From Flavobacteriaceae bacterium (GTDB taxonomy: Bacteria; Bacteroidota; Bacteroidia; Flavobacteriales; Flavobacteriaceae): DNA of 64,000 nucleotides. The stretch covers positions 48,411 to 112,410 of the forward strand of contig JAQWGN010000001.1 of assembly GCA_029238215.1 (NCBI GenBank), in the 5' to 3' direction. Each line of letters opens with the position of its first letter. Position 1 is the stretch's first letter. The notes under the pieces are model-generated. The model had not been told where the DNA came from. It was given only the letters and a program-made list of their open reading frames with translations, and ran no database searches. Positions 1 through 9,945 of the stretch are shown in pieces. The position numbers were made by a program, and so were the translations under genes.

Positions 1-1635
1 AACTTTGTGGACACACAAGGTGCAGATGTAGTTACTGGTAAAGTAATACATATGACCGACCGCGAGGCTATCATTGACATTAATGCAAAGTCTGAAGGTG
101 TTATTTCATTAAATGAATTCCGTTACAACCCAGATCTTAAAGTGGGCGATTCGGTTGAAGTGATGATTGATACTAGAGAAGATAAAACAGGTCAATTGGT
201 ATTATCGCACCGTAAGGCGCGTACCATTATGGCTTGGGATCGTGTAAATGGTGCTCACGATAATCAAGAAGTCGTTACAGGATTTGTTAAATGTCGTACT
301 AAAGGTGGAATGATTGTAGATGTGTTTGGCATTGAAGCATTCTTACCAGGGTCACAAATCGATGTGAAGCCTATTCGTGATTACGATCAGTATGTAAACA
401 AAAACATGGAATTCAAGATTGTAAAAATCAACCACGAATTCAAAAATGTTGTTGTATCACATAAAGCACTTATTGAAGCGGATATTGAAGAACAGAAAAA
501 AGAAATCATTGCACAACTTGAAAAAGGTCAAGTACTTGAAGGTACTGTGAAAAATATCACATCTTATGGTGTGTTTATTGACTTAGGTGGTGTTGATGGA
601 TTGGTGCATATTACAGACCTTTCTTGGAACCGTATTAGTCACCCAAGTGAAATCCTTGAAGTTGAGCAAAAACTTAATGTTGTTATCCTTGACTTTGATG
701 ATAATAAATCAAGAATTCAACTTGGTGTTAAGCAACTTACACAACACCCGTGGGAGTCTATTGGTGACACCATGAAAGAAGCAGATACAATTAAGGGTAA
801 AGTAACCGTTATTGCGGATTACGGAGCTTTTGTTGAAGTAGCTCCTGGCGTTGAAGGTTTAGTTCACGTTTCTGAAATGTCTTGGAGTACGCACTTACGC
901 TCTGCTCAAGATTTTGTGAAAGTTGGCGATGAGGTAGAAGCAGTTATCTTAAACTTGGATCGCGAAGAGCGAAAAATGTCATTAGGTATCAAACAACTTT
1001 CTCAAGACCCTTGGACTGATATCACGATCAAGTATCCATTAGGTTCTAAACATACTGGGATTGTTCGTAATTACACCAACTTTGGTGTTTTTGTAGAACT
1101 TGAAGAAGGTATTGATGGACTTATTTATATATCTGATTTATCTTGGACTAAGAAAGTTAAGCACCCATCAGAAATCGTTACAGTTGGTCAAGAGCTTGAT
1201 GTAATTGTTCTTGAGCTTGATGTTGAAGGACGTAAGTTAAGTCTTGGACATAAACAAACGACTGACAACCCATGGGAAAAGTATGCAAAAACCTATGGTG
1301 AAGGTTCAGTTCATGAACTGGCAGTAACTGAAATGGTTGACAAAGGCGCTACTATTTTCTTGAACGATGACATCACAGCATTTGTACCTGGACGTCATTT
1401 GGATAAGCAAGATGGAAGCAAGCTAGGTAAAGGAGAAACAGCCGAGTTTAAAGTAATTGAATTTAATAAAGACTTTAAGCGAGTTGTTATGTCTCATGCA
1501 GCTATTTACAAAGGTATTGAAGCTGATAATGTAAAAACGGCACGCCGTAAATCATCTGATAATAATGAAAAATCTACCCTCGGTGATTTGGACGCATTGG
1601 CAGATTTAAAACGTAAGATGGACGGCGAAGCCTAA
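1..1635 (+). CDS. rpsA: 30S ribosomal protein S1, 5'-truncated by window edge
   Basis: Ribosomal protein S1 binds mRNA on the 30S subunit. The frame is open to base 1 (it reads N-F-V-D-T-Q before the first GTG), so the true start lies outside the window. About 544 residues are visible, made of consecutive S1 OB-fold repeats. Clear examples are the segments containing GTVKNITSYGVFIDLGG, GKVTVIADYGAFVEV and GIVRNYTNFGVFVELEEG, each ending in GLVH or GLIY followed by a D/E-x-SW motif. A charged tail ends the protein. It is followed at once by a strong hairpin terminator. The identity is secure from the repeat pattern; the missing part is probably only the N-terminus. Confidence 0.95.
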   Translation, partial: NFVDTQGADVVTGKVIHMTDREAIIDINAKSEGVISLNEFRYNPDLKVGDSVEVMIDTREDKTGQLVLSHRKARTIMAWDRVNGAHDNQEVVTGFVKCRTKGGMIVDVFGIEAFLPGSQIDVKPIRDYDQYVNKNMEFKIVKINHEFKNVVVSHKALIEADIEEQKKEIIAQLEKGQVLEGTVKNITSYGVFIDLGGVDGLVHITDLSWNRISHPSEILEVEQKLNVVILDFDDNKSRIQLGVKQLTQHPWESIGDTMKEADTIKGKVTVIADYGAFVEVAPGVEGLVHVSEMSWSTHLRSAQDFVKVGDEVEAVILNLDREERKMSLGIKQLSQDPWTDITIKYPLGSKHTGIVRNYTNFGVFVELEEGIDGLIYISDLSWTKKVKHPSEIVTVGQELDVIVLELDVEGRKLSLGHKQTTDNPWEKYAKTYGEGSVHELAVTEMVDKGATIFLNDDITAFVPGRHLDKQDGSKLGKGETAEFKVIEFNKDFKRVVMSHAAIYKGIEADNVKTARRKSSDNNEKSTLGDLDALADLKRKMDGEA

Positions 1636-1655
1636 ATCGAGAAGTTTAGAAAAAT

Positions 1656-1681
1656 AAAAAGGGCCATTCGGCCCTTTTTTT
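1656..1681. terminator. Bidirectional intrinsic terminator between rpsA and leuB
   Basis: A GGGCC-ATTC-GGCCC hairpin is flanked by five A on the left and seven T on the right, so it works in both directions. The T run on the + strand overlaps the leuB stop codon, which is read from the other strand. It serves the convergent pair rpsA (+) and leuB (-). Confidence 0.9.
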
Positions 1682-2738
1682 ATGCAATATTGTTTGCTAT
1701 AAAGTCTCCTACATCGCTAGTGTTAAGCGTTGATTCTGGGAAAACATCTGCCGTACACATATGTTTTTCAAGAGCCAAGTCCACAGCTTTTGTGATGGCT
1801 TTTGCCTCTTTGTCTAAATCGAAGTGTGTAAGCATCATGGCAGCAGAAAGTATCATGGCTATTGGATTAGCAATGCCTTTACCAGCACCTTGCGGAAACG
1901 ATCCGTGGATAGGCTCAAACAACGCATGTTTTTCACCAATTGATGAAGATGGCAACAAGCCAATCGAACCACCAATCACACTACCCTCATCAGAAATGAT
2001 ATCTCCAAAGAGATTACTAGTAAGCATTACATCAAATTGATTCGGCGCCAAGATCATTTGCATTGCTGCATTGTCTACAAATAAAAAGTGGAGTTCTACA
2101 TCATCGTATTCAGCTTTATGAAGTTCTGTCACTACTCTACGCCACAGCCGTGAAGATTCTAAAACATTTGCTTTATCTACAAGAGTAAGTACATTTCTAC
2201 GTTTACGTGCTGCAGCAAAAGCCTTGTGGGCAATACGTTCAATCTCAGTACGTGTATACTGGCATAGATCTGAAGCGGTGTTTTTATCCTCAGATAGTTT
2301 TTTTTCTCCAAAATAAATACCGCCAGTAAGTTCTCGATACATGACAAAATCTGTTCCTTTAACACGATCTTCTTTTAACGGAGATTGATGTAAAAGCGAA
2401 TCAAAAGTTTTTACTGGACGCACATTACAAAACAGTCCAAGTGCCTTACGAATGGCAAGCAGCCCTTGTTCTGGTCGAACCTTAGCATTAGGGTCATTGT
2501 CGTATTTTGGATCGCCAATGGCGCCAAACAATACAGCATCACTTGCTAAACTTATTTTAAGGGTATCCTTAGGTAGGGGATTGCCAGTTTTGTCAATGGC
2601 AATTGCACCCATATCAGCGTAAGTATATTTAAATTCATGCGAATAAACATTTGCGACTTTATCCAATACTTTTATAGCCTCTTGAATGATTTCTGGTCCA
2701 ATTCCATCTCCTGGAAGTACAGCAATATGCTTTTTCAT
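1680..2738 (-). CDS. leuB: 3-isopropylmalate dehydrogenase
   Basis: Catalyses NAD-dependent oxidative decarboxylation of 3-isopropylmalate to 2-oxoisocaproate, the third step of leucine synthesis, in the cytoplasm. The 352-residue length is normal. It opens with the isocitrate/isopropylmalate dehydrogenase pattern AVLPGDGIGPEI and has the Mg-binding region LTSNLFGDIISDEGSVIGGS with its paired aspartates. GSFPQGAGKGIANP-like residues near position 280 form the cofactor loop. It is the last gene of leuACDB. Its ATG overlaps the leuD stop by one base (TAATG), which indicates translational coupling. The identification is secure. Confidence 0.96.
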   Translation of the reverse strand: MKKHIAVLPGDGIGPEIIQEAIKVLDKVANVYSHEFKYTYADMGAIAIDKTGNPLPKDTLKISLASDAVLFGAIGDPKYDNDPNAKVRPEQGLLAIRKALGLFCNVRPVKTFDSLLHQSPLKEDRVKGTDFVMYRELTGGIYFGEKKLSEDKNTASDLCQYTRTEIERIAHKAFAAARKRRNVLTLVDKANVLESSRLWRRVVTELHKAEYDDVELHFLFVDNAAMQMILAPNQFDVMLTSNLFGDIISDEGSVIGGSIGLLPSSSIGEKHALFEPIHGSFPQGAGKGIANPIAMILSAAMMLTHFDLDKEAKAITKAVDLALEKHMCTADVFPESTLNTSDVGDFIANNIA

Positions 2739-3322
2739 TAGCGGTTTTGTTCAAATGATTTAATAGCGTCTTTTTGACTTAATAGATAATCGATATCATC
2801 ATACCCATTGATTAGGCACATTTTTTTATAAGGATTAAGCTCAAAATCAACTTCAATGCCTGCCTTTTCGACAAGTAGCTTTTGTGTTTCTAGATTTACA
2901 TTAGCTTTCACAGCATTATCTTCCTCTATAGCGTGAAATAACTTCTTTAACACTTCAGGGCTTACTTGGATAGGTAGTATTCCATTGTTAAGTGCATTTC
3001 CTTTAAAAATGTCTGCAAAAAAGCTGGAGATTACTACACGAAATCCATAATCGGCTAGTGACCAAGCAGCATGCTCCCGACTAGATCCACATCCAAAATT
3101 ATTTCCCGCAACCAAAATAGCACCAGAATAGGTAGGGTTGTTAAGAACAAAATCTTTTTTGGGTGTATTGTCGTTATTGTAGCGCCAATCTTTAAAAAGA
3201 TTTTCACCAAATCCATTTCGATCAGTTGCTTTTAAAAATCGCGCAGGAATGATTTGATCGGTATCTACATTTTCTATTGTCAGTGGCACCATACCACTTG
3301 TTAAAACTTTAAATTTTTCCAT
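2738..3322 (-). CDS. leuD: 3-isopropylmalate dehydratase small subunit
   Basis: Small (swivel-domain) subunit of isopropylmalate isomerase, which pairs with LeuC to convert 2- to 3-isopropylmalate. The 194 residues include the family signature [15 protein letters not shown] near residue 70 and the start [12 protein letters not shown] near residue 20. It sits between leuC and leuB with one-base TAATG overlaps on both sides, so the three genes are translated as a coupled unit. The operon context and motif make the call secure. Confidence 0.96.
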   Translation of the reverse strand: MEKFKVLTSGMVPLTIENVDTDQIIPARFLKATDRNGFGENLFKDWRYNNDNTPKKDFVLNNPTYSGAILVAGNNFGCGSSREHAAWSLADYGFRVVISSFFADIFKGNALNNGILPIQVSPEVLKKLFHAIEEDNAVKANVNLETQKLLVEKAGIEVDFELNPYKKMCLINGYDDIDYLLSQKDAIKSFEQNR

Positions 3323-4698
3323 TAGTTTTGACTTACATCAACTATTTTTCCAGCTACTGCTGCAGCTGCTGCAGTAACAGGACTCGCTAATAAGGTACGG
3401 GCGCCCTGTCCTTGTCTACCTTCAAAATTTCGATTTGACGTAGAAACGCAATAGGCACCAGCTGGGATTTTATCATCATTCATAGCCAAGCATGCAGAAC
3501 ATCCTGGTTGTCGAAGGATAAATCCAGCTTTTTCAAAAATTTGATCCAAGCCTTCTGAAACAATTTGTTTGGCTACTTGTTGTGATCCGGGAACAATTAG
3601 TGCTGAAACAGCAGCTGACTTTTGTTTTCCTGCCACATAGGCGGCGGCAGCTCTGAAATCTTCAATTCTAGAATTAGTACAACTGCCAATAAAAACATGA
3701 CTGATAGGCATATCAAGAAGTTTACTTCCTGCTTTAAGCCCCATATAGTTTAACGACTTGATAAAGCTAGCGTCATTAGATTCAGGAATATTATCGGTTA
3801 TTTTAATTCCCATTCCTGGGTTTGTCCCGTAAGTAATCATGGGTCGGATGTCTTCTGCAGGAAACGAGTGTTCTAAATCAAATGTTGCACCTTCATCTGT
3901 AGGTAAGGTTTTCCAATGGGCAATTTTTGATTCGAGTTCAGCTCCTTTAGGAGCAAATTCACGCCCTGAAACATAGTTAAAGGTTGTTTGATCTGGGGCA
4001 ATCATGCCACCACGAGCGCCCATTTCAATACTCATATTGCATACGGTCATGCGGCCTTCCATGCTCATTTCTTCAAATACAGACCCTGCAAATTCAACAA
4101 AGTATCCAGTTCCAGCATCTGTGCCTAATTTTGCAATAACATAGAGGATAACGTCTTTTGGTTGTACATCCGGATGTAAAGTTCCATCAACAACAACACG
4201 CATACTTTTTGGCTTTGCAACAAGCAAACACTGACTTGCAAATACCTGTGCAACTTGGCTTGTGCCAATACCAAATGCAATGGTACCAAAAGCACCATGC
4301 GTAGAGGTGTGACTATCACCACATACCATAGTCATTCCAGGTTGTGTAATGCCTAATTCAGGTCCGATCACGTGAACAATTCCTTGGTAAGGATGACCTA
4401 AGCCATAAAGCGTTACTCCATGGCGATCACAATTTGTTGTAAGCTGTGTAACTTGCTTACGTGATAATGCATCTTGTATTGGAAGGTGCTGATTTTCAGT
4501 TGGCACGTTATGATCTGCAGTAGCAACTACCTGGCTTGGACGAAAAAGTGAAATGTTCTTATCTTCCAAGACATTAAATGCCTGTGGACTTGTTACTTCA
4601 TGGATAAGATGTTTGTCTATATAAAGGATATCGGGTCCGTTGTCAACAGATGACACGACGTGACTATCCCAGACTTTATCAAAAAGAGTTTTTTTCAT
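3322..4698 (-). CDS. leuC: 3-isopropylmalate dehydratase large subunit
   Basis: Aconitase-family catalytic subunit of isopropylmalate isomerase, carrying a [4Fe-4S] cluster. At 458 residues it has the expected length. Visible motifs are [13 protein letters not shown] near residue 130, [16 protein letters not shown] near 345, and [10 protein letters not shown] near 405; the cysteines in the last two supply the cluster ligands. The gene starts four bases after leuA and overlaps leuD by one base. The order leuA-leuC-leuD-leuB is a standard leucine operon. Confidence 0.96.
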   Translation of the reverse strand: MKKTLFDKVWDSHVVSSVDNGPDILYIDKHLIHEVTSPQAFNVLEDKNISLFRPSQVVATADHNVPTENQHLPIQDALSRKQVTQLTTNCDRHGVTLYGLGHPYQGIVHVIGPELGITQPGMTMVCGDSHTSTHGAFGTIAFGIGTSQVAQVFASQCLLVAKPKSMRVVVDGTLHPDVQPKDVILYVIAKLGTDAGTGYFVEFAGSVFEEMSMEGRMTVCNMSIEMGARGGMIAPDQTTFNYVSGREFAPKGAELESKIAHWKTLPTDEGATFDLEHSFPAEDIRPMITYGTNPGMGIKITDNIPESNDASFIKSLNYMGLKAGSKLLDMPISHVFIGSCTNSRIEDFRAAAAYVAGKQKSAAVSALIVPGSQQVAKQIVSEGLDQIFEKAGFILRQPGCSACLAMNDDKIPAGAYCVSTSNRNFEGRQGQGARTLLASPVTAAAAAVAGKIVDVSQN

Positions 4699-4702
4699 AA
4701 CG

Positions 4703-5863
4703 TTATAAGCCGATGCCAGCAGTTTTTATTATTTCAGGTATATCGTTATCGGTAATTTCTTTTTTCTTATCTGCAAAAGTTAAAAAGCTGGCATACGCCA
4801 TGTCTAATTCAATTTTGGTAAGTTCAATCCCGATATTTTTTGCTCTGTAAGCTAATGCAGCCCTTCCACTTCGTGCCGTAAGTACAATAGATGACGTGTC
4901 AACACCAACATCATGTGGATTGATGATTTCATAGGTTTCGCGATTTTTAATCACACCATCTTGGTGGATGCCAGAACTATGCGCAAATGCATTGGCACCA
5001 ACAATGGCTTTATTGGGTTGAACAATCATGCCCATTGCATCAGATACCATCTGACTTGTTTCAGAAAGCATTTTTGATTGTACATGCGTATCTAAGCCCA
5101 AATTAGGATGTTGACGCATTATCATGACAACTTCTTCAAGGGAAGTATTCCCTGCACGTTCACCAATTCCGTTGATAGTACACTCAATTTGCCGCGCTCC
5201 GTTAACAATTCCAGAAATAGAATTGGCAGTAGCCAAGCCTAAATCGTTATGGCAGTGACAGGATAATATGGCTTTGTGTATGGAAGGGACATGCTCCATA
5301 AGATACTTCATCTTGGCTCCATATTCTTCAGGAAGGCAATAGCCTGTAGTGTCTGGAATATTTAAGACAGTTGCCCCTGCCTGTATCATTGCCTCACAGA
5401 CTTGCGCTAAAAAGGCGTTATCAGTCCTTCCTGCGTCTTCCGCATAAAACTCGACATCTTCAACAAATTTCTTGGCATGCTTTACAGCTGCTACGCCACG
5501 CTCAATAATCTTTTCACGTGTGGATCTAAATTTATGATGAATGTGAGAGTCAGAAGTACCAATTCCTGTGTGGATACGAGGGCGATTTGCAGGCTTTAAT
5601 GCTTCTGCAGCAACTTCAATGTCTTTTTGTACAGCACGTGTTAGTCCACAAACCACGGCATTTTTAACCGTTTTTGCTACTTGATAAACAGCATCAAAAT
5701 CTCCAGGAGATGAAATAGGAAAACCTGCTTCAATAATATCTACCCCTAAAACATCTAGACGTTTAGCAAGTATGATTTTTTGTTCTTTGTTTAGCTTACA
5801 CCCAGGGACTTGTTCCCCATCGCGTAAGGTTGTATCAAAAATTTGAACGTATTCTTTATTCAT
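4703..5863 (-). CDS. leuA: 2-isopropylmalate synthase, short form
   Basis: Condenses acetyl-CoA with 2-oxoisovalerate, the committed step of leucine synthesis. The N-terminal signature [13 protein letters not shown] and the metal-binding [15 protein letters not shown] place it in the DRE-TIM/HMGL-like synthase family. At 386 residues it ends after the catalytic barrel and a short linker domain, and lacks the roughly 120-residue C-terminal LeuA dimer regulatory domain of 510-residue enzymes. Leucine feedback through that domain is therefore not expected. A homocitrate- or citramalate-synthase-like activity is possible on sequence alone, but the following leuCDB makes isopropylmalate synthase the best call. 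It is the first gene of the operon. Confidence 0.9.
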   Translation of the reverse strand: MNKEYVQIFDTTLRDGEQVPGCKLNKEQKIILAKRLDVLGVDIIEAGFPISSPGDFDAVYQVAKTVKNAVVCGLTRAVQKDIEVAAEALKPANRPRIHTGIGTSDSHIHHKFRSTREKIIERGVAAVKHAKKFVEDVEFYAEDAGRTDNAFLAQVCEAMIQAGATVLNIPDTTGYCLPEEYGAKMKYLMEHVPSIHKAILSCHCHNDLGLATANSISGIVNGARQIECTINGIGERAGNTSLEEVVMIMRQHPNLGLDTHVQSKMLSETSQMVSDAMGMIVQPNKAIVGANAFAHSSGIHQDGVIKNRETYEIINPHDVGVDTSSIVLTARSGRAALAYRAKNIGIELTKIELDMAYASFLTFADKKKEITDNDIPEIIKTAGIGL

Positions 5864-5882
5864 GTTAAAATAACGTTAAAGA

Positions 5883-5890
5883 CAAAAGTA
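5883..5890 (-). promoter_or_regulatory. Candidate -7 element of the leuACDB promoter
   Basis: Read on the minus strand the bases are TACTTTTG, a perfect match to the Bacteroidota -7 consensus TAnnTTTG, 20 bases before the leuA ATG. No clear TTG -33 element stands at the usual distance. No leader hairpin or leucine-rich leader peptide was seen in the short upstream region. Confidence 0.5.
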
Positions 5891-5946
5891 ACTAATTTTA
5901 GAAACTAAGCATACAGAATTAACCCCATCCTGTGGTTTTTTTCTTA

Positions 5947-6627
5947 TCATTTTTTAATAGTGCTATTCCATAATGGATCTTCTGGGGTTGGCGCAACAAA
6001 ACTTATGGGCTCTTTCAGCGTAGGATGCACCAGAGATAGCTTTCTTGCGTGTAAATGTATGCTCCCATTTTTATTGGATCGTGGCGCTCCGTACTTAAGA
6101 TCTCCTTTGATAATCATTCCTTCTTTACACAGTTGTGCTCTAATTTGATGATGACGGCCTGTTAATAATTCAACTTCAAGCAGGCTATATCGATCTAAGC
6201 GTTGTTTTTCCTTGTACACGAGTTCAGCAAACTTGCTGTTAGGAACTTCTTTTAAATGTGCAAAAGATTTATTCTGCTTTGGCTTTCTTATCAAGTAATG
6301 TGATAATCGGGTAGGGGTAGGCTTAGGTTTCCCAGAGACCATTGCCCAATAGACCTTTTGTGGAGTTTTATCAGCAAATTGTTGATTTAGTCGTGAAAGG
6401 GCTTTCGATGTTTTGGCTAAAATCATGACACCGCTGGTGGGTCTATCTAGACGATGAACCAATCCCATGAACACATTACCAGGTTTCTGATCTCGATTTT
6501 TGATAAAAACTTTTAGGGCGTCAACAACTGACACATCTCCTGTTTGATCCCCTTGTGACAACATTCCTGCAGGCTTATTGATGACCAAAATGTGGTTATC
6601 CTCAAAAAGGATTTCTGGTGTTGTCAA
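5947..6627 (-). CDS. RluA-family RNA pseudouridine synthase
   Basis: Isomerises a uridine in rRNA or tRNA to pseudouridine. The 226-residue protein consists only of the catalytic domain, with no S4 RNA-binding domain, as in the compact RluA/TruC-like members. Motif I, ILFEDNHILVINKPAGM, opens the protein. HRLDRPTSGVMILAKT near residue 60 contains the catalytic aspartate, and LLTGRHHQIRAQL follows near 160. The start is a TTG that directly follows the panB stop; the first internal ATG (residue 22) would delete motif I, so TTG is preferred. The exact RNA target cannot be told from sequence. Confidence 0.88.
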   Translation of the reverse strand: MTTPEILFEDNHILVINKPAGMLSQGDQTGDVSVVDALKVFIKNRDQKPGNVFMGLVHRLDRPTSGVMILAKTSKALSRLNQQFADKTPQKVYWAMVSGKPKPTPTRLSHYLIRKPKQNKSFAHLKEVPNSKFAELVYKEKQRLDRYSLLEVELLTGRHHQIRAQLCKEGMIIKGDLKYGAPRSNKNGSIHLHARKLSLVHPTLKEPISFVAPTPEDPLWNSTIKK

Positions 6628-7446
6628 TTAGTACTGTTCATTTTTGTTAGGAAACTCGTTGGTTTTTACATCTTGTATGTATTGCTGAACGGCAGTTGTC
6701 ATTTGATCGTAAAGGTTCATATAGCGACGTAAAAAGCGAGGGCTAAACTCTGTAGTAAGCCCAAGCATATCGTGAAGTACAAGTACCTGTCCATCGACGT
6801 CACCACCAGCACCAATTCCGATTACAGGAATTTGCACTGTTTTAGCAACTTTTGCAGCCAGCTCTGCTGGAATTTTTTCTAAGACCAAGGCAAAACAACC
6901 TAATTTTTCTAACAATTGGGCATCTTCTAAAAGTTTTGCTGCTTCAGCTTCTTCCCGAGCGCGAACCGTGTAGGTTCCAAACTTATAAATGGATTGAGGT
7001 GTTAATCCAAGGTGTCCCATTACGGGAATACCCGCGTTTAAAATCCGTGTTATGGAGTCTTTTATTTCTGCACCTCCTTCAACTTTAATTGCGTGCGCTC
7101 CTGCTTCTTTCATAATGCGAATTGAAGATCGCAATGCTTCCTTAGGATCAGACTGATATGTTCCAAAGGGTAAATCAACAACAACAAGCGCTCGCTTAAC
7201 AGCCCGTACTACTGCGTCGGCATGATAGATCATTTGATCGATTGTTATTGGTAAGGTTGTTTCATGACCCGACATCACATTTGAAGCAGAGTCGCCTACC
7301 AAAATTACATCAACAGCTGCGGCATCTACTGCTTTTGCCATAGAATAGTCGTAGGCTGTTAGCATTGAGATTTTCTCTCCTGCCTGTTTCATTTCAAATA
7401 ACGAATTGGTGGTTATTCGCTTATATGATTTGCTTGTTGATGACAT
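6628..7446 (-). CDS. panB: 3-methyl-2-oxobutanoate hydroxymethyltransferase
   Basis: Ketopantoate hydroxymethyltransferase, the first committed step of pantothenate and CoA synthesis. The 272-residue product has the family motifs [27 protein letters not shown] and the metal-binding VKVEGG region, and [12 protein letters not shown] near residue 140. The ATG at 7446 ([10 protein letters not shown]) is chosen. The longer reading from a TTG at 7461 would begin inside the apparent -7 element. It is followed without a gap by the pseudouridine synthase gene and is divergent from dnaK. Confidence 0.95.
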   Translation of the reverse strand: MSSTSKSYKRITTNSLFEMKQAGEKISMLTAYDYSMAKAVDAAAVDVILVGDSASNVMSGHETTLPITIDQMIYHADAVVRAVKRALVVVDLPFGTYQSDPKEALRSSIRIMKEAGAHAIKVEGGAEIKDSITRILNAGIPVMGHLGLTPQSIYKFGTYTVRAREEAEAAKLLEDAQLLEKLGCFALVLEKIPAELAAKVAKTVQIPVIGIGAGGDVDGQVLVLHDMLGLTTEFSPRFLRRYMNLYDQMTTAVQQYIQDVKTNEFPNKNEQY

Positions 7447-7458
7447 ACATATTTTTTT

Positions 7459-7490
7459 CAAAAATACAGTATTGTGAACAATCTATGCAA
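7459..7490 (-). promoter_or_regulatory. Candidate panB promoter
   Basis: On the minus strand there is TATTTTTG at 7459-7466, a full match to TAnnTTTG, with a TTG (7488-7490) 21 bases upstream as a possible -33 element. The implied transcript start lies only a few bases before the panB ATG, giving a very short leader. Confidence 0.5.
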
Positions 7491-7505
7491 CATGACAAGC
7501 TGTCA
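7471..7505. promoter_or_regulatory. Two inverted repeats in the panB/dnaK divergent region
   Basis: ATTGT-GA-ACAAT (7471-7482) and TGACA-AGC-TGTCA (7493-7505) are perfect short inverted repeats about 22 bases apart centre to centre. They lie in the 111-bp region between the divergent panB and dnaK starts. The first sits between the panB -7 and -33 elements. They could be operators for a dimeric regulator, but which protein binds is unknown. Confidence 0.35.
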
Positions 7506-7557
7506 GCAAATCGATGTGGCATAAAGATTGACAATACCATAGAAAATATGTAATATA

Positions 7558-9453
7558 ATGAGTAAAATTATAGGTATTGATTTAGGAACAACCAACTCGT
7601 GTGTTTCTGTAATGGAAGGGAATGAACCAGTAGTAATCCCTAATGCTGAAGGAAAACGCACAACCCCGTCGGTTATTGCGTTTGTTGAAGGAGGAGAAAT
7701 TAAAGTAGGTGACCCAGCCAAACGTCAGGCTGTAACAAACCCTACAAAAACGATATCTTCTATTAAACGATTTATGGGAAACAAATTCTCTGAATCCAAA
7801 AAAGAAGTTGAGCGTGTTCCTTATAAAGTAGTTAAAGGTGATAATGACACCCCTCGTGTCGATATTGATGGGCGACTATACAGTGCTCAAGAATTATCTG
7901 CAATGGTACTTCAAAAGATGAAAAAAACAGCTGAGGATTATCTTGGTCAGGCAGTAACTGAGGCTGTGATTACAGTACCTGCTTACTTTAATGACGCACA
8001 ACGACAAGCGACCAAAGAGGCTGGAGAAATTTCAGGCTTAAAAGTGCAACGTATTATAAATGAACCCACTGCTGCTGCCTTGGCCTACGGCATGGATAAG
8101 GGTGGTTCTGACAAAAAAATTGCAGTCTATGATCTTGGAGGTGGAACTTTTGATATCTCTATCCTTGAATTAGGCGATGGTGTCTTTGAAGTTCTTTCAA
8201 CCAATGGGGATACGCATCTTGGTGGCGATGATTTTGATGATGTCATTATTCATTGGCTTGCTTACGAATTTGAAGAAACGGAAGAGATTAATTTGCGTAA
8301 AGATCCTATGGCATTACAGCGCTTAAAAGAAGCCGCTGAAAAGGCAAAAATTGAATTGTCTTCGTCGTCACAAACGGAAATTAATCTTCCATACATTACT
8401 GCAACTGCTTCAGGTCCTAAACACTTAGTAAAAACTCTTACTCGTGCTAAGTTTGAACAACTTGCTGATGAATTGGTAAAGCGTTCCATGAATCCTGTAA
8501 AAAAGGCGTTGGATGACGCAGGTCTTTCAACAGGAGATATTGATGAGGTTATTTTAGTGGGTGGATCTACACGTATTCCTGTGATTCAGGAAGAAGTGGA
8601 GAAGTTTTTCGGTAAGAAACCTTCAAAAGGAGTTAATCCTGATGAAGTCGTTGCTGTTGGTGCTGCCATTCAAGGTGGTGTACTTACAGGAGATGTTAAA
8701 GATGTTCTTTTATTAGACGTTACTCCGCTTTCCCTAGGTATTGAAACTATGGGTGGTGTAATGACAAAACTTATCGAATCAAATACAACAATCCCGACAA
8801 AAAAATCTCAAGTTTTTTCTACTGCTGCTGACAACCAGCCCTCTGTAGAAATTCATGTGATTCAAGGAGAGCGTTCTATGGCTGCTGACAACAAGACTAT
8901 TGGTCGTTTTCACCTAGATGGTATTCCTCCAGCACAACGAGGTGTTCCACAAGTTGAAGTTACTTTTGATATTGACGCTAATGGACTAATTCACGTTACC
9001 GCAATGGATAAGGCTACCAATAAATCTCAGGATATTCGTATCGAAGCTTCTTCTGGTCTTACCGAAGAAGAAATTGAACGCATGCGAAAAGAGGCAGAAG
9101 CTAATGCTGACGCAGATAAAAAGTCTAAAGAACAAGTAGAAGTGCTCAACAATGCGGATCAAATGATTTTCCAAACGGAAAAGCAACTCAAAGAGTTTGG
9201 TGACAAACTTTCTGAAGATAAAAAAGCACCAATTGAAACTGCACTTGAAGGACTTAAGAAAGCTTATGAAGCGAACGATTTAGAGGCGATAAAGCCTGCA
9301 CTTGATACGATTAATGAGGCATGGAAACAAGCTTCTGAAGAAATGTATAAAGCGCAACAAGAAGCGGGTGGAGACACACCTCCAGCTGATGACGCTTCAG
9401 CCCCATCATCTGATGATGATGTTGAAGATGTTGACTTTGAAGAAGTTAAATAA
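7558..9453 (+). CDS. dnaK: Chaperone DnaK (Hsp70)
   Basis: ATP-dependent Hsp70 chaperone for folding and refolding of cytoplasmic proteins with DnaJ and GrpE. The 631 residues include the three Hsp70 signatures: [17 protein letters not shown] at the start, [15 protein letters not shown] near residue 190, and [16 protein letters not shown] near 335. The substrate-binding domain follows, with a C-terminal acidic tail ending DVDFEEVK. The dnaJ and grpE genes are not adjacent. A hairpin directly follows the stop. Confidence 0.98.
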   Translation: MSKIIGIDLGTTNSCVSVMEGNEPVVIPNAEGKRTTPSVIAFVEGGEIKVGDPAKRQAVTNPTKTISSIKRFMGNKFSESKKEVERVPYKVVKGDNDTPRVDIDGRLYSAQELSAMVLQKMKKTAEDYLGQAVTEAVITVPAYFNDAQRQATKEAGEISGLKVQRIINEPTAAALAYGMDKGGSDKKIAVYDLGGGTFDISILELGDGVFEVLSTNGDTHLGGDDFDDVIIHWLAYEFEETEEINLRKDPMALQRLKEAAEKAKIELSSSSQTEINLPYITATASGPKHLVKTLTRAKFEQLADELVKRSMNPVKKALDDAGLSTGDIDEVILVGGSTRIPVIQEEVEKFFGKKPSKGVNPDEVVAVGAAIQGGVLTGDVKDVLLLDVTPLSLGIETMGGVMTKLIESNTTIPTKKSQVFSTAADNQPSVEIHVIQGERSMAADNKTIGRFHLDGIPPAQRGVPQVEVTFDIDANGLIHVTAMDKATNKSQDIRIEASSGLTEEEIERMRKEAEANADADKKSKEQVEVLNNADQMIFQTEKQLKEFGDKLSEDKKAPIETALEGLKKAYEANDLEAIKPALDTINEAWKQASEEMYKAQQEAGGDTPPADDASAPSSDDDVEDVDFEEVK

Positions 9454-9464
9454 ATAAAACCTAT

Positions 9465-9491
9465 GCGCCCCGCCAACGGGGCGCTTCTTTT
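9465..9491 (+). terminator. Intrinsic terminator after dnaK
   Basis: GCGCCCC-GCCAAC-GGGGCGC forms a 7-bp GC-only stem, followed by a T-rich run (TTCTTTTATT). The next gene starts within that T-rich stretch at 9495, so this may act as an attenuator as well as an end point for dnaK mRNA. Confidence 0.85.
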
Positions 9492-9494
9492 ATT

Positions 9495-9914
9495 ATGAAT
9501 AATGAAAACGTTTTAGCCGTATTGCAAGAACGCTGTGCAAACACATTAGTGGACACCCTTGGCGTTACTTTTGTTGAACTCGGTGAAGATTATCTTACAG
9601 CCAAAATGCCTGTCACTGCTGCAGTACATCAAGTTGATGGGGTTTTACATGGTGGTGCTACTGCTGCGTTAGCCGAAACGGTCGGTAGTGCTGCATGCGC
9701 TATTTTTTGTAAAACGGATAATGTTATCATGCGTGGAATTGAGGTTTCTGCCAACCATGTCCGTGGTGTCCGCTCGGGGTATGTGTATGCAAAAGCAACA
9801 GCATTACACAAAGGGAACACCATGCAACATTGGCAAATATCAATTACCAATGATGAGGACCAGTTGGTATCTTCTTGTAAGCTAACGACCATTATTCTTC
9901 CCAATAAGAAATAG
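9495..9914 (+). CDS. PaaI/YdiI-like hotdog-fold acyl-CoA thioesterase
   Basis: Hydrolyses an acyl- or aryl-CoA thioester. The 139-residue single hotdog domain has the signature VDGVLHGGATAALAETVGS, whose HGG and catalytic glutamate match the EntH/YdiI/PaaI group. Members include the 1,4-dihydroxy-2-naphthoyl-CoA thioesterase of menaquinone synthesis, but no men genes are nearby, so the substrate is open. The ATG lies 10 bases after the dnaK terminator stem. There is no room for an ordinary promoter, so expression probably depends on read-through. Confidence 0.8.
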   Translation: MNNENVLAVLQERCANTLVDTLGVTFVELGEDYLTAKMPVTAAVHQVDGVLHGGATAALAETVGSAACAIFCKTDNVIMRGIEVSANHVRGVRSGYVYAKATALHKGNTMQHWQISITNDEDQLVSSCKLTTIILPNKK

Positions 9915-9916
9915 TA

Positions 9917-9945
9917 TGTATCTTGATACACTTAATTAAGTGTAT
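9917..9945 (+). promoter_or_regulatory. Overlapping inverted repeats covering the CPBP gene start
   Basis: TGTATC-TT-GATACA (9917-9930) and the 20-bp perfect palindrome ATACACTTAATTAAGTGTAT (9926-9945) share the middle ATACA segment, so their hairpins are mutually exclusive in RNA. The right arm includes the first two bases of the ATG at 9944. It could be a tandem operator or an RNA switch hiding the start codon. Confidence 0.45.

Noticed and set aside
5925-5945. Short stem AACC/GGTT followed by six T between leuA and the pseudouridine synthase
   Set aside because: Only four pairs around a nine-base loop, and the T run is on the strand on which no gene ends.
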